Source of the DNA: Arctopsyche grandis | Taxonomy: Eukaryota; Arthropoda; Insecta; Trichoptera; Hydropsychidae | Direction of reading: 5' to 3' | Length of the DNA: 64,000 nucleotides | Assembly: GCF_051622035.1 (NCBI RefSeq) | Contig: NC_135355.1 | Coordinates: 20,910,986-20,974,985, forward strand | Shown here: one piece after another, positions 58,801 through 64,000 of the stretch | How the letters are laid out: each line of letters starts with the position of its first letter | How positions within the stretch are numbered: position 1 is the stretch's first letter | Notes under the pieces: generated by a model | The model's database searches: none | The model's input: only the letters and a program-made list of their open reading frames with translations | Told to the model about the DNA's origin: nothing | Position numbers and translations under genes: made by a program

Positions 58801-60760
58801 GAAAATCTTAAAGGTAATACTTTTCTTATTTGATTAAAATAGAAAATGATTGATTTGATTAACAATTTACTATTGTTTTTTTCATAAACGAAATTCAAAA
58901 TACCGAAATAAAAAATATATATAAGTTTTTTATGCAATTTTGAAAAATTCCTACTTAAATGTATTATTATTTTTTATATAATATTATATATAATATTTTC
59001 ATATTAAATTGTATCATTTGTTAACAATTTGTGATTGTACAATATATGTATGTACTTTTTAGTTCCATTAAATTTTATTTAAAAAAATGTCATTAGGTTG
59101 GGGATGTAAACTAAATTCATAAAACTATGTCCCCAATGGACGATTATTTAAAATTATTAATAGAAATTTGAGGTTAAATCTATGTTCGATGAAACAGTTT
59201 GAGAAGTATAGCAATAGTAGAAACTGCTGCAATCCGAGCTTCAATGACGTTTCTACGACCCAATTGGGATTAAAATAAGCTCTTTTATATAGCAAAGTTA
59301 TGGCGCAGTAGAAGGCTAACGCTTGTTACCTGTAAACCATGTGCAACATACAAATAGCTATTCATACATATGTACATATGTACATACAAATATATTATGA
59401 ATTTAAATGTAGGTATATAGAAATGATCTTATATTTTTCAACCGACTCTTCTTCCACTTTCCATTTGAAAAAAATTGTAGTACATTCCGACATTTAGAGA
59501 TAAGATTTACAAATTGGAATTTCTCACATATGGTATTGTAGCGTATGCACAAAAGGAGCCGCCATTGTAATTGGTTTTGAGGATTATCTCCAGGCTAAGT
59601 GCAAGTCGGCTAACAATGGAGACCCCCGAATTGACTTAGTGGTCGGCACGGCTTCCCGCTAGATTTCTCATTACAAAGCGTGGGACTGCGGGCCTTGGAC
59701 CGTGGGACTGCATGTCCGTGTACGTGTCTAAACCATGGCGAAGTAAACGGACAGCTAAGATGCAGTGAGCGACCTGCCCTTTTTAAGCAGGTACTTGGGC
59801 CATATCAAGGCATTTTGGACGGAGCACTGGCAGTGCGTGGATCTCCTTAATCACCCAATACATGTTGTGAAGCGACTTTAGCCTATTATTTGGATCCTCC
59901 ACCCACCCCTACGCAACAGTATTAACGATTTTTAATAAAAGCAATATAATTTACCCATTTTTTTCACGTTAGAAATAAAATTCAATGTTTCAAAATCGAC
60001 ACAAATGTATCAAAATAAACTGACTCCGTATAATGTATTTTATGATAATGTGTGCAATGTGTGGAAATCTTGCATACATTAAATAATATTATAGAAGACG
60101 CAACAATAGGGTATTATGTATGTACATACATATGTACTATGTATATATGCAAAAGAAAAACAAGTGGGAAAGAATGAAAAAAGAGGGTTTTTTTTCTTGT
60201 TCTTAGAAATATGTATATACTACAAGGAAAATGTATGATATCTGTGGGCAAACGACCGGTATATGAAGTCGGGAAAAATGGAAAAGCATGCACACACCTA
60301 CCGGGATATAGGCTCACTTTGTCTTTGGTTGACAACGCATTATTTCATTTTTCCCGTTACGCGTCTGATATATAGAAATAAGTACATACATGTATCTGTA
60401 TCCGTATATTATACTTTTGGTCTCGTTTCGCGTGTTGCGCTCAGTGTGAAATAGTGTTGTTGTTTTATTAGGAAAAAATACCGTTATATGTCCAGGGAAA
60501 GGATTGCAAAACTGCATTCATGTTTTATTTTTATTTTAATTTATTTTAAAAATCAATACCGCAGTGACTTTACATGTAGCCCCAATGCGTCACTACGGTT
60601 ATAATACAAGAAAAAAAATTCGGATGTGACCAACCCATGACTTTATCTATGTATTTGAAGAATATAAGAAGGTCACAAAACAAAATTCGATATTGAACAG
60701 TACAGGCACATTTACAAATGCCGGCAGCATTATGAAATAATAATAGCTATGACAGGATTT
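58801..60760. other. AT-rich region with one unexplained GC-normal block
   Basis: Mostly AT-rich. At 59520-59930 lies a block of normal GC with no long frame; it could be a SINE, a structured RNA or old foreign sequence. I found no tRNA-like box pair that I would defend. Confidence 0.4.
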
Positions 60761-60799
60761 TTGATACAAATTGAGCGCAAATGTATGGAAACTTGCATA

Positions 60800-61400
60800 A
60801 GACAAAAGTTTTACTTCCGGTTGTCAGATTTTGTTAAATTTTTTTTATTACTTAAAATCACTATCAGTATTATACACATTAAATATCAAGAAACTTAAAT
60901 TATTTAAAAGGTCAAAATAAAATAATGAAATATTTAAAAAAAAAATACTAATTCCGGTTTTTGAATTCCGACCAAAACGTTATCAGCTCTAAGTTATTAC
61001 ATAAAGAATACAAATATAAATTTTCAGCTTGATACGTTCAGGGGTGTGGGCAGAATAGTGGCCATAACATTTTTGACTTTTCTAAGAGTTCAAAATCCCA
61101 CTTTCGGTTTATAAAATTTAGTGATTTTTTTTATTTTCATCACATTGATACAAAAATTTAACTTGAATTTTTTCGTGAAGAGCACACATGTTTAAGGGGT
61201 CGAAAAAAATAGTGGAAGAAAAATCGAACAAGAGTAAACTGCCGCTTTCGGTTGACGGATGCTTACTAAATTTTATAAATAACTTGGTATTAAACTTCTA
61301 TATATGAAGTTTAAGTTCAATAAATCAAAAGGTTTCTGAGAAAAACATAAAAAGCCTCGATTCTATAGAGTAAAAGTACTACTGCCGGTTCAGGTAAAAA
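60800..61400. repeat. Degenerate tandem repeat, unit about 136-150 bp
   Basis: Five diverged copies of a YTTYCGGTT core occur at about 60815, 60951, 61101, 61245 and 61384. Several are followed by AAATTTT and a later ATCAAGAAACTTA-like stretch. Spacing of 136-150 bp and shared order of blocks point to an old tandem array. Confidence 0.5.
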
Positions 61401-62598
61401 TATTCAATAAATATTAAGTTATATAGATTATAATATCTAATACATGTTAAAAAATGTCAGTCTCCGATTCTATTTCTAAATGGCGGATACAGATTGCAAT
61501 AGAAACTCTGCTTTGATCATTGAAAAAAATATTTGCTATTTAAATGTGTATTACAGTGACCAAAATACGAACCGACAACGACCAACGCTTCTCTACCAGA
61601 TTCCTTCTTTTTTACTCCTCGGCTTGCGACGTTCGAGACCTGCGACCTTGACTTCGACTCTATTCATTCAATGTACCAATGACAATGTATCAATGACATC
61701 ATCATTCATATTCATACTTAATACGTAAACAAAAGTAAACACTTTTGACAGTTGACACTTTTTGTATCTATTCTAATGCTAAAATCTATTTTTTCGAATG
61801 ATCGTTTCATTTTTTTTTTTGGTCTCTTATAATGCCAAAATATTTTATTCGATGCAGAATACGAGATTGTTTAATGCACCGAAAATAATGCAATTTTTTT
61901 CGATTTTAATGCACAAACATTTTTTTTAAGATACAAAATATTTTTGTCAATGTACAGTTAAATCGTACCTATAAATAATTCACTTAGAGGAAGAGAATCA
62001 TGAAATACTGAATAGAAGAACGTGAACGAGAGTAAGAAATGACCCCACACTAAGGGTATTGAAGGGAAGTTTATTGACATTAGTCCATTCAAAAATAGAA
62101 TTTAAATCCTCTTGCAAATAAGGACCGTCAGGTAAACCAATAATTATCCTATACATTTTTAGGTCTTCTGTATATAATAAAAATTTGGAATGGAAATACA
62201 TACACATATATGTATGTATCAATATACATATGTAGTATGTACCTACTAAAGAATAAAAAATATATCTATCTATGTACATACATACATATGTAAAATGGAC
62301 GAATGTGGAATGGATTCCATTATAGTATATTTTATTATAATGTACATATGTACTGTCAGGAATTTTGTGCGAAAATTGGTATTCGGTAAGCTAGCGAAAT
62401 GAAGGCAATAGACCAGAAATCTCATTTCGATAAACGGAAATTGAATGCGATACAAAACGATAATTCCGCTGGATTTACCTACGTGCGAGCATTTCTTCTG
62501 CATTCGAAGCATTCTCATTTAAATTGATACATTATCAAATATCGTTTTCATAAATGCCTCATTGTATCATATACAATACAGAGGTATATATGTACATA
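61401..62598. other. AT-rich spacer
   Basis: No gene or clear element recognised. Confidence 0.45.
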
Positions 62599-62732
62599 CA
62601 TGGGTCTACCTCACGGCACCGAAAGTGAAAAGGTCGACAAAGCAAATATCGGAAGGCAAAGATCGAAAATCGAAAGATCTTAAGTCGAAAGATAAAAAAA
62701 GGGTACATGGTAAACGGTACTATGTATATACT
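62599..62732 (+). mobile_element. MULE-like arm
   Basis: It begins GGGTCTACCTCACGG and continues AAGTGAAAAGGTCGAC, CGGAAGGCAAAGATCG, GGGTACATGGTAAACGG. Single arm, same subgroup as 50640-50757, next to the LINE 3' end. Confidence 0.6.
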
Positions 62733-62894
62733 AGTGTTGGGCCCGTTGATTTCATCGGGTGGTTTCGAAAAGGAATTGAAACTCGAATAAAAATAAAGTT
62801 AAAGATATTGAATCGACTGGTTTCGGAAAGAAATTGATGCACGAATTAGAATTGATTATATTGCTGTCGGTTCCCTCATCACTGAGGATCGTGA

Positions 62895-64000
62895 CTATGA
62901 TGTGCGGTCAACCAGCTGCCTCCATTCAGTTCTAAATTCGGCCAGGCGAAGACTTGCTACCGTGGAAGCGCCCGTCGCTGCAGATACTTGGTCAGTCCAG
63001 CGTGCGGGGGATCTGCCTCTGGCTCTTCTGCCTTCGACGCTACCAACCACAACCAACCGCTCCAGGCTCTCCTCACCTCTTCGTGCAATGTGGCCGAAGA
63101 ACTGCAATATACGTTTCAGGCATATTGTTGACAATCTATCCTTGATTTTCAATTCTTCAAGAATAGACACATTCGTGCGTTTGTCGGTCCAAGGCACGCG
63201 CAGTAGCCGTCTCCAGGACCACATCTCGAAGGCATCGATTCTCCGTCTATCCGCCGCCTTCATGGTCCACGTCTCGACACCATAAAGGCAGACAGAAAAA
63301 ACGAGACTCTTCACGAGACGGATTTTGACAGCAGTTGTAATGGCTCTATTCTTCCAAATCTTCGTTAGTTGTGACATTGCCGATTTTGCTAATGTAATCC
63401 GGCGCCGTATTTCCAATTCGCTGCCGCCGTTGTTAGATATGAGTGACCCCAGATAGACAAAATTATCAACCACATCTATACCGTTTAAAGCTGAGTTGTT
63501 GTTTTGCAGCTGTTGGTGACGGTCAATTATCATAATTTTTGTTTTGGGGCGGTTTATCTGGAGGCCAAGCACATTACTCTCTGTCTCAACACGACGGATC
63601 AGTTCGGCCATTTCTTCATGATTATTAGCTATGAGCGTTGTGTCATCCGCATACCGAAGATTGGATAGTTTTTTTCCACCAATGGACACTCCACCCTTCC
63701 AACCATCCAGTGCTCTACGCATTATATACTCTCCATATATATTAAATAGGTCTGGAGATAATATACACCCTTGCCTTACTCCACGTTGTACTCGAAAATT
63801 TGTCGAGTTTAGCGAATTGATTCGAACTACTGCATTGTTATCATTATACAAGTTATGTATTATTTTTACAAGATGCATGGGGACTCCCATGTCCAGTAGA
63901 ACTTTCCACAGATAGTCCCAGTTCACAAAGTCAAAAGCTTTTTTATAGTCTATAAAACAAAGAACGGCTGGAGTTTGAAACTCCCGACATTTTTCAATGA
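62895..64000 (-). mobile_element. RTE-like LINE reverse transcriptase, 5' end beyond the window
   Basis: An open minus-strand frame runs from the window edge to a stop at 62895 (about 368 codons visible). It encodes the reverse-transcriptase palm and thumb: CFIDYKKAFDFVNWDYLWKV, then GVRQGCILSPDLFN, then the catalytic YADDTTLIA, then GLQINRPKTKIMI. It ends with the RRLLRVPWTDKRTN...ILQFFGHIARR tail typical of RTE/BovB-like elements. The visible frame has no interruption, so this copy may be young. The endonuclease domain should lie beyond 64000. The 3' untranslated part occupies about 62735-62894. Confidence 0.85.

Noticed and set aside
59520-59930. tRNA or tRNA-derived SINE
   Set aside because: I could not find a convincing A-box/B-box pair or cloverleaf.

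Overview
The window is nuclear DNA of an insect. It is AT-rich, its genes have many short GT-AG introns, the gene content is insect-like (Zasp-type PDZ protein, secreted DNA/RNA endonuclease-like protein, IFT81, DDX54), and one short interstitial TTAGG run is present. I could not place the order from the sequence alone. By translating and joining exons I rebuilt seven genes: a Zasp-like PDZ protein (+, 1911-12307), a secreted protein with two four-cysteine modules (+, 13129-15701), a nuclease-family protein lacking its catalytic histidine (-, 16288-17779), 1-Cys peroxiredoxin Prx6 (-, 21200-23675), an Mpv17-family membrane protein (+, 27180-28304), IFT81 (+, 28962-31785) and the RNA helicase DDX54 (+, 33307-36619). 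In all seven the exon phases close without a remainder.

Layout. 1-1430 is AT-rich sequence with Helitron-like 3' ends. 1430-12310 is the Zasp-like gene, with a 6.8 kb first intron full of repeat pieces and GC-rich islands. 13-17.8 kb holds two convergent genes for secreted proteins. 18.3-21.1 kb is a Helitron-like element carrying GC-rich hairpin arrays, lying beside the 3' end of Prx6. 23.7-27.2 kb is repeats, including a 350-bp foldback. 27.2-36.6 kb is a compact run of three plus-strand genes. 37.3-50.2 kb is one repeat complex: two Helitron-like copies head to tail, the first interrupted by a recently inserted LTR element with matching 798-bp LTRs. 50.2-64 kb is almost entirely transposon remains (hAT, PIF/Harbinger-like, MULE-like palindromes, LINEs), ending in an RTE-like reverse transcriptase that runs off the window edge.

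Most notable: (1) a Helitron-like family with TC...CTAG ends whose interior is an expanding array of GGGCTTCGCCC hairpins and 90-bp G+C units, with CRE and E-box palindromes near its 5' end in all three copies; (2) 370-385 bp palindromic MULE-like elements with a 9-bp target duplication, whose two arms match each other better than they match other copies; (3) a helicase with DEGD in place of DEAD; (4) a nuclease-family protein with Lys at the catalytic His position. The conserved genes appear to be ordinary cellular genes with unrelated functions that happen to be neighbours; I see no operon-like logic linking them.
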